From NCBI GenBank assembly GCA_047633175.1, contig JBLIEQ010000007.1, positions 1 to 64,000 on the forward strand: a DNA stretch of 64,000 nucleotides. Reading direction: 5' to 3'. A program made the position numbers and the translations under genes. Positions 43,047-55,300 of this stretch are shown piece after piece. Within the stretch, counting starts at the first letter, position 1; each line of letters begins with the position of its first letter. Source of the DNA: Motiliproteus sp047633175 (lineage in GTDB: Bacteria > Pseudomonadota > Gammaproteobacteria > Pseudomonadales > Balneatricaceae). The notes beneath the pieces were generated by a model. It was not told the origin of the DNA. It ran no database searches and saw nothing but the letters and a program-made list of their open reading frames with translations.

Positions 43047-44081
43047 ATGATGATCTCAAACATCTCATACCGGATAGTAGCGCTGCTGGCTTTGGCCGCA
43101 GTGCTGCTCACCGGCTGCAGCAACGGCGACCCTCGGGTCGCCGTTCATGCTTTAACCGGCAGCACCATGGGGACCAGCTACCACGTCAAGGTAGTTGCCC
43201 CCCAAGCTCTGGATACAGCGCTCCTCAATCAACGTATCAAAACGGTTCTCGATCGGATTGAGTCACGCATGTCGACCTATCAGGCAGAGTCCGAGTTGAG
43301 CCGCTTTAATCGGTCGGTCGCAGGCCCTCCCTTCAGCGTGTCGGCAGAGACCGCCACGGTGGTTGCGCTGGGATTGCAGGTCAGCCGGCTCAGTGGCGGC
43401 GCCTTCGATATGACGGTCGGGCCGCTGGTTAATCTGTGGGGCTTCGGGCCCGATAAGCGTGTCACCCATACGCCCGATTCGAAGGTGATCGCCGCAGGGC
43501 TGCAACAGGTGGGTTATCAGGCGGTGTCTGTCCAGACGGAGCCGCCCGCATTGTTTAAGCAGGCACCTCGCTATCTGGATCTGTCGGCGATCGCCAAAGG
43601 CTATGCGGTCGATCAGGTCGCGGAATTGCTTATACCTGAGTTCAGCGGTTTTATGATCGAGGTCGGTGGAGAGCTGCGCCTGTATGGCAGTAAGCCAGGC
43701 GCCGAACCCTGGCGTATCGCGGTGGAAACCCCTGATGCCTCGACGCGTAAAATACAGCGGGTAGTCGAGGTGGGTAATAATGCGATAGCGACCTCCGGAG
43801 ACTACCGTAACTATTTTGAGGAGGCGGGGGTGCGCTATTCGCATACCCTGGATCCAGCCACGGGTCGGCCTATCAACCATCGCCTGGCATCGGTGACCGT
43901 GGTCGATCCCTCCTGTGCCCGTGCCGATGCGATGGCGACGGCACTGATGGTGCTGGGTGATGTCCAAGGGTTAGCAATGGCCGAAAAACTGGGACTTCAT
44001 GCCTTCTTTCTTGTCAAAAGCAATGAAGGCTTTATCGAGAAGCAGACCTCAGGCTTTGGCCAGTTTTTAAAGCCGCTGTAG
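43047..44081 (+). CDS. apbE: FAD:protein FMN transferase ApbE (lipoprotein)
   Basis: A 344-residue periplasmic lipoprotein that attaches FMN to threonines of NqrB and NqrC. The signal peptide ends in the lipobox LLTGC with C24. ALTGSTMGTSYHVKVV, the FAD-site region DLSAIAKGYAVDQVA and the SHTLDPATGRPINH stretch identify the family. It is directly behind nqrF, 12 bp away, as in many nqr operons. A decayed copy of its last 30 codons follows at 44091. Confidence 0.95.
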   Translation: MMISNISYRIVALLALAAVLLTGCSNGDPRVAVHALTGSTMGTSYHVKVVAPQALDTALLNQRIKTVLDRIESRMSTYQAESELSRFNRSVAGPPFSVSAETATVVALGLQVSRLSGGAFDMTVGPLVNLWGFGPDKRVTHTPDSKVIAAGLQQVGYQAVSVQTEPPALFKQAPRYLDLSAIAKGYAVDQVAELLIPEFSGFMIEVGGELRLYGSKPGAEPWRIAVETPDASTRKIQRVVEVGNNAIATSGDYRNYFEEAGVRYSHTLDPATGRPINHRLASVTVVDPSCARADAMATALMVLGDVQGLAMAEKLGLHAFFLVKSNEGFIEKQTSGFGQFLKPL

Positions 44082-44090
44082 CCATAAAAA

Positions 44091-44224
44091 TTAGCAATGG
44101 TAAAATGAGCTGGCCGAAAAGCTGGGACTGCATGGCCTTTATGTTTCTGGTCAAAGATGCTGAAGGCTTTATCGAGAAGCAGACCTCAGGCTTCGGCCAG
44201 TTTTTAAAGCCGCTGAACCCGTAA
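44091..44224 (+). pseudogene. Decayed duplicate of the apbE 3' end
   Basis: From TTAGCAATGG (44091) to the TAA at 44222-44224 the sequence repeats 43972-44081 with scattered changes and small insertions. The end reads EGFIEKQTSGFGQFLKPL, exactly as the real C-terminus, then NP and stop. The first part is out of frame and there is no start, so it is a relic of a tandem duplication between apbE and nqrM. Confidence 0.88.
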
Positions 44225-44255
44225 CAACCTTAGAGACCTGAAAGAGAGGACAGTC

Positions 44256-44516
44256 ATGGCAACATTTTTTATCGTATTTGCAGTGTTTATGCTGGTCATA
44301 GCGGCGAGCTCTGTCGGAGTACTTATGGGGCGCAAGCCCATCAAGGGCTCCTGTGGTGGTGTCGGAGCAGCGTTGGGTGAAACTGATTATCTGTGCCCGG
44401 TATGCGGTGACGATCCGAATCTCTGTGAAAAAGAGCAGCAGGCTGAAACCGACAAATTTGCTGCGGCTGATGCGCTGAGCTACGAGCTGGGCTACAAAAA
44501 TAACGCGAAGAGCTGA
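44256..44516 (+). CDS. nqrM: NqrM, Na+-NQR maturation protein (DUF539)
   Basis: An 86-residue membrane protein needed for iron delivery to the NqrD/NqrE site of Na+-NQR. One N-terminal helix (about 3-24) is followed by the cysteine-rich part with C33, C47, C50 and C57 in GSCGG and the segment ending DPNLCEKE, the family pattern. AGAGAGGA upstream is its ribosome site. Last gene of the nqr group. Confidence 0.95.
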   Translation: MATFFIVFAVFMLVIAASSVGVLMGRKPIKGSCGGVGAALGETDYLCPVCGDDPNLCEKEQQAETDKFAAADALSYELGYKNNAKS

Positions 44517-44704
44517 GGTCCCCCCGGCACTTCCTTCAATAAAAATAACGAGTACTCAAAAGCAGGATGCTGTCAGGCTTTCTGGTGCTCGTTAACGCTC
44601 CCTAACTCCCTAACCCCCGCACTTCTTTCCTTCCATCCTCCTTTCCCTCTCCTGCCCGGCATTTAGCGCATCTAGTGCAGATAAGGCTATTTGCCACTAT
44701 ATGA

Positions 44705-44743
44705 TATATATAATTAATTGATACTAACCATTAATTATATATA
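44705..44743. repeat. AT-rich 14-bp perfect inverted repeat
   Basis: TATATATAATTAAT (44705-44718), 11-nt loop, and its exact complement (44730-44743), in a 447-bp gap. It stands out from the GC-rich surroundings and lies about 220 bp before the TolC-like gene. It could be an operator or a site for a nucleoid protein; no family is recognised. The rest of the gap (44517-44963) shows only pyrimidine-rich sequence and no gene. Confidence 0.65.
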
Positions 44744-44963
44744 CTGTCACCCGCGGCTCTATAAAAAATATCGATGACTTTTGTTGTTAGCAGTTGGGCT
44801 GTTTTTTTGATGAACATTGCCTCTTGGCCTTAGGTTGGCCGGCATGTTTATACCTCGTTAGTGGTTCCTGTATTCAAGATGGCTATTCAAAGGGATCCGC
44901 CTGTTTTTAGATGCCGACCTGTGTGTCGCATATCTAGTTTTTAGGTTCAAAGGACTGATTCTA

Positions 44964-46307
44964 ATGAAAAAGCTAAGCAACCCGCTAATGAGTGCCTCAC
45001 TGTTATTCGCTGTACTGTGGCTCCCCCCTGTTGAAGGCGCGGATCTGATGGAGATCTACCGCCTTAGTCTCGGTGCAGACCCCAGTTATAGGGCTGCCGG
45101 CTTCGAACATCAGGCCTCGCGCGAAGTGCTGACTCAGGCCTGGGCTGATTACCGGCCGGCAGTCACGTTCGATTATGACGAGATCGATACCACCCAGGAT
45201 ATTATCAGCAGTGAGAACAGTTCGATTCCTGTCGGTGAGGATGCCAGCTTTCCCACCTCCACCTGGACGCTGACCGTCACCCAGCCGCTTTTCCGTTATG
45301 CCAACTATGTGCGCATAGGGCAGGCCAAGGATGAGCTTGAGCAAGCCGATGCCGAGCAGGTCAAGGCGCAGCAGGATCTCCTCCTTCGTACCGCAGAAGT
45401 CTATCTGGCGGTGTTGACGGCCGAGGATGCGGTGACCTTTATCGAGGCCGAGCGCTCGGCCGTCGAAAAGCAGCTGGAGCTTGCCCGGGCGCAGGAGGAT
45501 GCTCGCACCGGCCGGTTGGTTGATCGGCTTGACGCCGAGGCCCGCATGGCGACTGTCGAGGCCGACCTGGCTTACGCCGACGTCGCGGCGCGCGATGCGA
45601 AACAGGCAGTTTTTGAACTTACCGGCCAGGTGCCTGAGACGTTGGCCTCTTTAGGTAACGCTCTGGAACTTGTAGCGCCCATCCCCAGCGATGAACGCCA
45701 GTGGCTGGAGCTGGCCAACAAGCAGAACCCGGGGCTAGTCTTTCAACGCCATGCCGTGGCTGTCGCCAGCGCCGATATCAAGCGTCAGAATGCCGGTCAT
45801 ATGCCGACCCTGGATCTGGTCTATACAGACTCCAACCGTGATACCGGCAGCACCCTGTTTGGTGGTGGCAGCAATGTTCAGACCCAGGAGCTGATGCTGA
45901 GTTTAAACTTGCCGCTCTATCTGGGCGGCTCGGTCAGTTCCAAGTCTCGCCAGGCCATCGCCAAGCATAGCAGCGCCCTGGAAGAGCTGACCCGTCTGGC
46001 CCGCGAGTCTCAGCGTCAGACGCTCGATGCTTATTGGGGGGTGACCAGTGCCATCAAACGGGTCGATTCGCTGGGGTTGGCGCTACGGGCCCAGCAGGAA
46101 ACCCTCAAGCTCAAGCAGCTGGGGTTTGAATCGGGTCTTAATACCGTGCTGACGGTGTTGGACGCCGAGCGGGACCTCTCTTCAGTCCGCAAAGACTACG
46201 CCAAGGCCCGCTACGATTACCTGCTTAATGGTCTGCGCCTCAAGGCTCTGGTCGGGGCCTTGATCGAAGACGATCTGCAAGCGATCAACCGCCTACTGCA
46301 GGGTTGA
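44964..46307 (+). CDS. TolC family outer-membrane channel protein
   Basis: A 447-residue outer-membrane efflux protein. Signal peptide at 1-26 (SLLFAVLWLPPVEGA), then two long helical hairpin repeats of the OEP type. Family features are DLMEIYRLSLGADPSYRAA at the start, TVTQPLFRYANYVRIGQAKD, and LGFESGLNTVLTVLDAERDL near 385. Such proteins form trimers that carry type I secretion substrates or drugs across the outer membrane. AAGGA lies before ATG 44964. The giant gene starts 83 bp later on the same strand, so it is probably the exit channel for that protein. Confidence 0.92.
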   Translation: MKKLSNPLMSASLLFAVLWLPPVEGADLMEIYRLSLGADPSYRAAGFEHQASREVLTQAWADYRPAVTFDYDEIDTTQDIISSENSSIPVGEDASFPTSTWTLTVTQPLFRYANYVRIGQAKDELEQADAEQVKAQQDLLLRTAEVYLAVLTAEDAVTFIEAERSAVEKQLELARAQEDARTGRLVDRLDAEARMATVEADLAYADVAARDAKQAVFELTGQVPETLASLGNALELVAPIPSDERQWLELANKQNPGLVFQRHAVAVASADIKRQNAGHMPTLDLVYTDSNRDTGSTLFGGGSNVQTQELMLSLNLPLYLGGSVSSKSRQAIAKHSSALEELTRLARESQRQTLDAYWGVTSAIKRVDSLGLALRAQQETLKLKQLGFESGLNTVLTVLDAERDLSSVRKDYAKARYDYLLNGLRLKALVGALIEDDLQAINRLLQG

Positions 46308-46390
46308 TCGTTTAGCCCGCATTATCTTATTGATCCTTTCCCGCACTCAGATGTAACAACGCGCGTTCTTTCGTCCAGGAGACGGCTGTC

Positions 46391-49300
46391 ATGGTAGACA
46401 CCAGCAAGAATAACAAGAGTACCCCGGCTAACAACCAGGCCAGGGGTAAGACTAAGATCGGTCGTCGTACTAAAGTCGCTCCACCCGAGATGAAACGCAG
46501 CCTGATCTTCGAGGCGCTGGAGAATCGTATCCTGCTCTCCGCCGATCTGGGTGTGACTGTCGATGATTTGAATCAGCCGCAGGAGCAGTTCGACCTGCCG
46601 GTGCTATCGCAGCAGATCACCGAGCCCGAATTTGAGCCCGTCAACATCGATCCCGCGTCGCTACGGGTGGATGACAGCCTAACCCGGCTGCTCGAACAGG
46701 CGGAGATCATTGCCGATCAGCCGATCAGTAACGAGGATCTTGCCCTGGTCGACATCCCAGGGGAGCAGGATGTGAGTCCATTGGCCGGTGAACCTGAATC
46801 TGAAGCGGCCGAGGCCGTCCAGCCAGACGCCGGACTGCCGTCTCTTAGCGAGCGGCTGGCGGTCAGTGAGATCATTATTATCGATGCCCAGATCGAGGGC
46901 TATGAACAGCTGCTGGAACCGCTGTACCAACAGATCGACGCCCGGTCTACTTCAGAGGAGCCCGATGCGGCCATCGATATCAGTCAGCTCGCCGAACAGC
47001 CACTGGCTGCTGCTGCCGACGACAGCCAGCCGGTTAGCCACAGCCCCTATGCCGAGCTGGCAGGGCAATCGATTGATGCCCAGCTGGCACTGAATGCCGG
47101 CCGTGATACCCAGGTATTCGTGCTCAATGCCAACGAAGAGGGGCTGGCCCAGGTCAGCGCTATTCTCGAGCATTTTGAACAGGTAGCCGCCGTCCACCTG
47201 CTCAGTCACGGTGCCACGGGATCCCTGCGTCTGGGTAACAGCCAGATCAACAACCAGACCCTCAAAGCAAGTCAGGACCAGCTCAGACGCTGGGGACAGG
47301 CGCTGAGCAGCGATGCCGACCTGCTGCTCTACGGCTGTGACCTGGCTGATGGCCAGTCAGGGATCGAATTTGTCGATAATATGGCCCATTATACGGGCGC
47401 GGATGTGGCCGCATCCGACGACCTGACAGGCTCGGCACGCCTGGGTGGTGACTGGGATCTAGAGGTTCAGGCGGGGGCCGTTGAGGCTGAAATTTTTGAA
47501 CTAAGCGCGTATCAGGGCACGTTGGGTTCTATCGATATCGCAGGAACTGCTGATAGCGATACGCTGTGGCTTGCCGATGACGGCACTGCGAACGATGGCG
47601 TGATGCAATACAGCTGGAATAGCGGTGATAACTGGATCAGCACTGCAAATCAAGCTAACGATGATCTCGAGTTTAACCTCGGCCTGGGTGATGACAGCAT
47701 CTTCGTCCAGGGGTTCGACACGGCGTTCACGGGTAGCTTCAGTCTGTTTGGTGGTCTGGGCACGGATAGTCTCACCGTTAATACGGATGTCATGGTCGCT
47801 GCCAGTGATATTGAGTTTGAAGCGGAAACCATATCGGTGTTGTCTGGCGCGACGCTGGACGCCGCTTCGGGATCGATCACCCTGACCGCTCTTGCCGAAG
47901 ACGAGTCGCTGGTCACCGATTCCACTCAGCTGGAAGACAAAATAGCGTCGATCAGTATCGAAGGCACCCTGACAGCCACTGACAATATCAACCTCACCGC
48001 AGAGGTCAGTCGTGACATTGATATCAGTACCACGGACCTGGTGTCTGCACTGACCTCTACATCAGACGCCCGTGTTGCGATCAACGCCGGGGCTGCGTTA
48101 CATGCCGGGGTGGTCACTATCCGCGCTCAGACGGCAGGGGAGGTTAGCAATCAGAGTGCTGAGGGTGCAGCAACCAATACCTTTATCGACAACGCCACGA
48201 TCACCCTCACCGGGACTGCGATCGATGTTGCCAGCCTGACCCTGGAGGCCGAAAGTTCGACGGACTATAGCGCTACAGGGTTGGTGGCCTTTAATGATAT
48301 TTCGGGTGCGACTAATGCCTCCATCACCGACTCGAATAGCGTTGCTGATAGCCTCCATGCATTAGCGCTCTCCGCGATCGACAGCGTCAGACTCGGCGCC
48401 CTGTCAGTGGGGCAAAGCAGTCTTACCTTGCCCGTGGGTATTGAAGGTGCGGCGGCCAAGAACAAGCTCAATCGTGATGTCAGCGTGTCGATAAGCGACT
48501 CTCACATTAACGCCACCGATGGTGATGTGTCGCTGACAGCCACTAAGAGTAGCCAGGTGAGTTCCAGCGCCAAAGCCGTCGCGGAAAGCGCTGGCCTGCC
48601 GGGCACTTCTGCGGGGACTTCCGCGGGCAGCCTGGGCGGTGCATTCAGCGCCAATCAGATTCTTGGCGATGTATCGGCCTATATAGACGGTGGTCGTATC
48701 ACGACGACTACTTCCGGAGATATTCTGTTGGCTGCAGAGGACCGTTCGGCAGTCGATGCGACCACCGAGGTCATTGTCAGTTCTGCGCTCAGCGCCGCTA
48801 GCCTGGAGGGTAAATCCGTCAGCCTTGGCGCCCTGACGGCCTTTAATCTGATCGGCTGGGACGGTCCCTCTTTCTCCATTCCGGGATGGGACAATGCTTC
48901 TCTGCTCAGTCAGGGCATCGATGCTTTGCTTGACACCCTGTTGCCTGCCGATGTCGGGGGAGCAGATGTCAGTGCCTATATCTCCAATGCCCACATCTCA
49001 GCGGCTGGCAGGGTAGATCTGTCCGCGATCTCCAAGGCCCAGATCAATGCGACGGTCAGCAATGCCGTTACCTCAGACGCTAAGGGGCTATACGACTCGA
49101 GTGGACTGGGCGCCAGCGGGGTGTTGGCCAGCAATAAGGTCAGCAGTTCGGCAACCGCCTATATTGACAACAGCGTGGCCGCGAGCGGTGACCGCATTAT
49201 CGCTGGCGCCGATCTCAGCGTCAGCGCCGCAGATCATTCGAGTATTTTCTCCAACGCTAAGCTGGTGTCCACCTCGATCACCACCAGTGACGGTGGCGTC

Positions 49301-52300
49301 AACGTTCTACACGATGGGCTCGGTTATCTGTTTGATTACCGATATTCAACCTCCGAAGGGACGGTGAGCGATCTCGCCTTCGGCGATAAGGTCAGGCTGA
49401 CCAGCGACTATGAAAACGGCGGCAACGCAGGCAGCGTTTATGAATATCTGGGTAGCGATCGTACCAGTAGCCTTGATCTCTCCGCCGAGGATTACGGCAA
49501 TAAGGATTACTGGCAGCAGATCAAAGAAACCCAGCTGATCCCTGAGGGCAATAACCTCAGCGGTTCGGATTCCGCCGCCATAGGCGGCATGGTGGTGCTT
49601 AACGATGTTCATGGCGCTGTCGAGGCGTATATCAAAGGTGCCGAGGTAGCAGCCACTGACCTGAGGGTGACGGCGGTCGAGAACGCGACACTGGTCGCGA
49701 CCGCCGACAGTTCGGTCTCCTCGTCGGGCGGCAGCGCCTTCGGAACCGGGACTTCACTGGCTATCAATGGCGTGTTGGCGATCAACAACGTGCAAAGCTC
49801 TGCCAGCGCGCATATCACCGCCAGCACCCTGACTGTAAACAAGGGCACCGATGGGTTGGGCAATGTCGATATCAGTGCCAGCAACACCTCAACGTTGACG
49901 GCCACCACCCAACAGGCGACATCCACCGGCGATACCGCAGTGGGCGTCTTGCTGGCCTTTAACACCCTGGGTTGGGAAGGGCAGGATCTGTTCTCGAATT
50001 CGATCGATGCCTTGCTGGGGACCTCGTTAGGCACTCAAGCCCCCGCGTCTGTCAGCGCCTTTATCACCGATTCGAATGTCGATGCGGCCGGGGATGTTTC
50101 TCTGAGCGCCCTCTCTGCCGCGGCCCTGCGTTCGGTTATCAGCAATGAGTCAACGGCCGCCGCTTCCGCCCTATTTAAAGCCTCGGCGTCGAGCTATACG
50201 GGCATTCTGGCGGCTAACCGGATCAGCAGCAACGCTAAAGCCTATATCGATAATGCCGATGCCAAGGCAGGGGCAGATATAGTTGCTGGCGGAAATTTAT
50301 CTATCACGGCATCCGATAAGGCGATTATCGATGCCGAAACCGCACTTAAGGCGCTGAGTTCATCGTCTAACGATGGCGGTGCGGGCATTTTGAACAGCCT
50401 GGCAAAGACCCTGCTCGACAGCTACCGCTATACCACTAACTCGGGTACTCAAACGCTCAATTTCGGCGATAAGGTCCGCCTGGCGGGTGGTGATTTTGAT
50501 GGGGATGGCGTCGACGACGGTGTCAACTATACCGGCGGCGGTGAGCCGGGTGTGGTCTATGAATTTATGGGAGAAGACGGCACGTCGACTCCGCTGGGTG
50601 ATGAGGATTACAGCAACCGGACGCTGTGGAAAAAGCTCAACGAGACCACTGTCATCCCTAGCGCGATCGCCAAGACGGTGCTCAAAGCAACCGGCATCGA
50701 AGATGCCCTGGGCAGCGCGAGCGCGCTCGGGGGGTTGGCGGCGCGCAACGATGTGCGCAGCGATGTGGACGCCTATATCGTCGACGCCACAGTCGCCGCC
50801 AACAACGGCGACCTCAGCGTTCGGGCGCTGGTAACAGCAGGGATCTTGGCCAGGGATACCAGCGTGGTGACCGTGGAGGGCCCCGGTGCTGACGCCAAGG
50901 CCGGTGTTATCGTCAACAATCTGGTGCTCAGCGAGGCCGACACGCAGATTCTCCGCAGTGAGGTGAGCGCGACAGACACCGATCCTCTGGCACCTGACAC
51001 GGGTCACCTGGAGGTCGAAGCCCGCAATACCTCCACCATCGATGCGCTGGCCCACGGCTCGGTCTCGGGAGGCAAGTCGCTTGGCTTTACGCTGGCGTTC
51101 AATACCCTCGGTTGGGAGGCGCAGGATCTGCTGAGCCAGGGGATCGATGCCCTCATCGGTGCGCCCTACCTCGCTGAGGTTGGTGATCCTGATTACCTTA
51201 TTTCGACGGCTGCCGGTACTCAGGATCTTGAGTACCGTGACAGCGTCCAGCTGGATGATCTCCTGACGCCCGGATTTTCCGGCGATGGTGTGGCAGGCAA
51301 ACTCTACGAATGGCAGGGCACCACTGCGGAAGGCGAGGGTTTAAACCTCCAGGCCCAGGACTACACCGATACCAGTCTCTGGCGCCAGGTCCTGGATTTC
51401 GATGTCTTTGGCGGGTTGGCACCGGCACGCGCACAGGCCCTTGTTCTGGATTCAACGGTTACTACGGATGCGGACTTGACCCTTAGTGCGATCTCGGCGG
51501 CGCAGCTGCAGGCGGACCTGAGCAGTACCAGTGAGTCTGACGCAAAAAACAATTTTGCGGTGAGTGCTAAATATGGCGTCGGCGGCCAGGCCGCAGGTGG
51601 CCTGCTTGCCGGCAACAAGGTCGCCAGCGAGGCGCGTGCCTTTATCGATAACAGCGGTATCGTTGATACCACAGACACAGCGATCAGTGTGGGTGGCAAT
51701 CTCAGTATCTCGGCCAGTGATACGGCGGGGGATGCCGATGTTATGGCCGCCGATCCTGATTTTAACGTGGCTATCGACGGCGTTTATGACTGGGCGCAGG
51801 AGAGCGAAGTAACAGGCGACGCAACACTGGCATTCGGATCCATCGTCACGCTCAGCGATACGTTCACGGGGCAGGGCGATGCAGGCGGTTATTACCGCTT
51901 CCTGGGTGCCGATGACACGCAGATCGATCTGGCGACGGCAGACTACAGCGATGCGACTCATTGGGCACTGTTACGGGGCGCGGGCATCGAGGCACGGCTG
52001 AATCTGGAAGTTAGTTCAACAACGACCAATAATCTCAATGCACTCAAAGAAATAGCGGCTCAGCTGGGTCTGGATGATTACCAGTATACGACCGCGTCCG
52101 GCACGAAGGCGCTGATCCCTGAAGGTGCAGCGAGTGGAGACCGGGTCTGGGTCTCCCAGGCGCATATAGTTGCCGAAACCTTAACAGATGCCAGTGGTAC
52201 CGCCTTAAAAGAGGGGATCTATCGCTATAAGGACGTGGCAGGAGACGTTGATCTGGCGGCTGCCGCCTATGGTGATGAGGATCTATGGGAACGCTTAGGC

Positions 52301-55300
52301 CAGCAGAACTTTGAAGATCTGCTGTTCCCTGAACTCGGCAACCTGACCGACTCCGATTCTACCGCCATGGGCGGTATGGTGGTGATGAACGAGGTACGGG
52401 GTACGGTCGAAGCCTATATCAGCGACGCCGAAGTTGCAGCCGACGGCTGGATCGATATCGACGCCATCGAAGATGCCTCGATCCGTGCTATCGCCAAGAG
52501 TAACGTCAGTTCATCCGGCGGCAGTAACCTGGGAGAGGGCACCTCGCAGGCCCTGCAGGGCCAGATCGTTACCAACCTGGTGATGGGCAGTGCAGATGCC
52601 TATATCAGCGCTAGCCAGGTCACGACTAACGCGGGTGGTGACGGCGATATCAGCGTAACGGCGACCAATGCTGCGTTGCTCGATGCCACCCTGCGCAGCT
52701 CGACTCAGACCGGCGATGAAGCGGGCGCGATCAGCCTGGCGTTCAACACGGTTGGCTGGCAACCGCAGAACTTGCTGTTCAACAGGATTGAGGCGGTCCT
52801 CGGCGATCCGCTGATCTCCAAGGCCTTTGACGGCGAACTCGACGCAGACGACAAGCACCTGACCCGGGCGCACGCGTATATCACGGACTCCACGCTCGAT
52901 GCCGACGGCAGTCTGAACGTCGACGCCTTGAATAACGCCCAGATCAACGCCACCCTCAGCAATGCCGCAGAATCCAATGCCTCGGCTTTGACCGGTGCCG
53001 GCGGTTCAGCCTTTGGTCTGGTCATCGCCAGCAACAAAGTCAGCGGCGAAGCCAAGGCCTGGATTGAGGGTACGTCCGCGGTTGACGCCGGTGCCGGCGT
53101 GCGGGTTAACGCCCAGGACAATACCGGTATCTATGCCAACAGCAAGATCGTCTCGTCCTCGATCACCACCAACGATGGCGGTGCGTCGGTGATTCAGGAG
53201 ACCCTGAATGACCTCGTTCCGGTCGACTACGACACCAGCAATCCGCTGCTGTCTGACACGATTAACCTGACCTTTGGCGATCGGATCCGCTTAAGCGACA
53301 GCTTCGCAGAGGATACTTCAGGAGGTGCGGGCAACGCGGGCAGCATCTACCAGTTTCTGGGGGATACGGCGTCAGCGGTTAATCTGAAAAACCTCGATTA
53401 CACCAACCTGGATCTGTTCAAAGAGGCACTCGAGACCAACCTGGTACCTCAGGGGCTTAACATCTCCGACTCCGATTCCAAGGCCCTGGGTGGCCTGATT
53501 GTGATGAACGATGTGCGTGCCGCCGTGGAAGCCTATATAGATGGCGTGGATGTTACCGCCAGGGCGGGTGATATCGAGGTTGTCGCGCTCGAAAATGCCA
53601 CCCTCAAGGCCACGACCGACGGTACGGTAGTCTCCTCCGGAGGCAGCGCCCTGGGCGAAGGGGAATCCGTTGCCAAAAATGGCGTCATAGCGACAAACGT
53701 CGTGCAGAGTACGGCGCGCGCCTGGGCGCGGGACAACAGCCTGACCGCCGAAAGTGCGGTCGCAGGTTTAGGCAACGTCCTGATCGATGCCATGAACAGC
53801 TCGATTCTGGAGGCCAGCACTCTGGGATCGACCCAATCGGGTGATGAGGCGGTGGGCGTGGTCCTAGCGTTCAACTCGGTCGGCTGGAACGCGTCCAATA
53901 TACTGTTTAATACGGTGGATGCTCTGCTTGGCGATCCGCTGATCTCCGATGCCTTCGACGGTGCGGGTGAGGGGGCGGTCGAGGCGTTCCTCAACGATGT
54001 GACCGTCAAGGCCGAGGGCGACCTGAGCGTCCAGGCGCTCGCCGCGAGTAAGATTAGCGCCACGCTGAGTAACGATGCTACGTCGGCGGCATCCGCCCTG
54101 ACGGGCGCGAGCGGCTCCAGTGCGGCGGTGGTACTGGCGAGCAACAAGGTCAACAGCAGCGCCCAGGCCTATATCGATAACGCCGGGCTTAGCCTCAATC
54201 CCTCAGTGCCCGATATCGAGGTAGCGGGTGCGGTAACCATCGCAGCCGAAGACCGCGCCACGATCCTTGCCGATACCTCGCTCAAGTCCGAATCGACGGT
54301 AACCAACGATTTTGGTGCCAGCATTATGGCCGATCTGGCCGATGCCCTGATCCAAGACTACCAGTACAGCACTAAGTCCGGTGAGCAGTATGTCGATGCG
54401 GGTCAGAAGGTCCGCGTGGGCACTGATTACAGCGGCGGCGGCCGTGCCGGCAGTATCTTTAGCTACTCGGGTCAGGATTCGCAGGTTTCTTTTACCGAGA
54501 CCTCTGTTCCTACCGATGTTGCTGTCGATCAGCTTGTCGAGCTCAGCTCGGGGGAGCGCTACAAAAAGAAAACCACCGCGCTGTCTGGTGCGGATCTGAG
54601 TAATACCGCACAGGACTATGCCCATAATGCCGGTTGGGCGCTGGTAGAAAAACTCAAGCTGTCTGACAGCAGTATTAATTTCAATAGCAGCGACTGGACC
54701 GAACTGAATCCGGTCGACTTCAACAGTGATGCCGGCTCAAAGGACGTTGACGCTGGCATTCCCCTGCTGGATATCATTCCTGCTGTGGTGCTTGATTTCT
54801 TTATGCCCTCCGACTATGTGGAAGGCGATGCGCCAGACTCCTTCACCGTAGAATCAGACGATATTGTTAAGCTCAAGACCGGCGCACGCTATCAATATGC
54901 GGGTGCGTCGCTTGATACGCCGGACCTGAGTGACGGGGTGCAGCTCTATGCAGATAACGCGGCCTGGACGCCGCTGGAAACCCCGCTGGGTACCCTGGTG
55001 CGCGTGGCCGAGGGCCATGCAGCAGGAGGCGAGGTCGGCCATGACTATCGCTATGTCGGCGAAGATGCCACCCTCGATCTCGGTGCCGAGGATTACAGCG
55101 ATGCCGACCGTTGGGTCGAAGTCACGGGTGCGATCAGCACCATTCTCGACTCCACGATCGTTGATGAGCTGAATCTCAATGTGTCCGAGTCCAGTTCGTC
55201 GGCCATCGGTGCGCTGTTCGTTCTCAATGATGTCCGTAGCGACGTCGATAGCTATATCGATAACGCCGTCGTTCAGGCAGAGGCTGATCTGGGTGTCACC

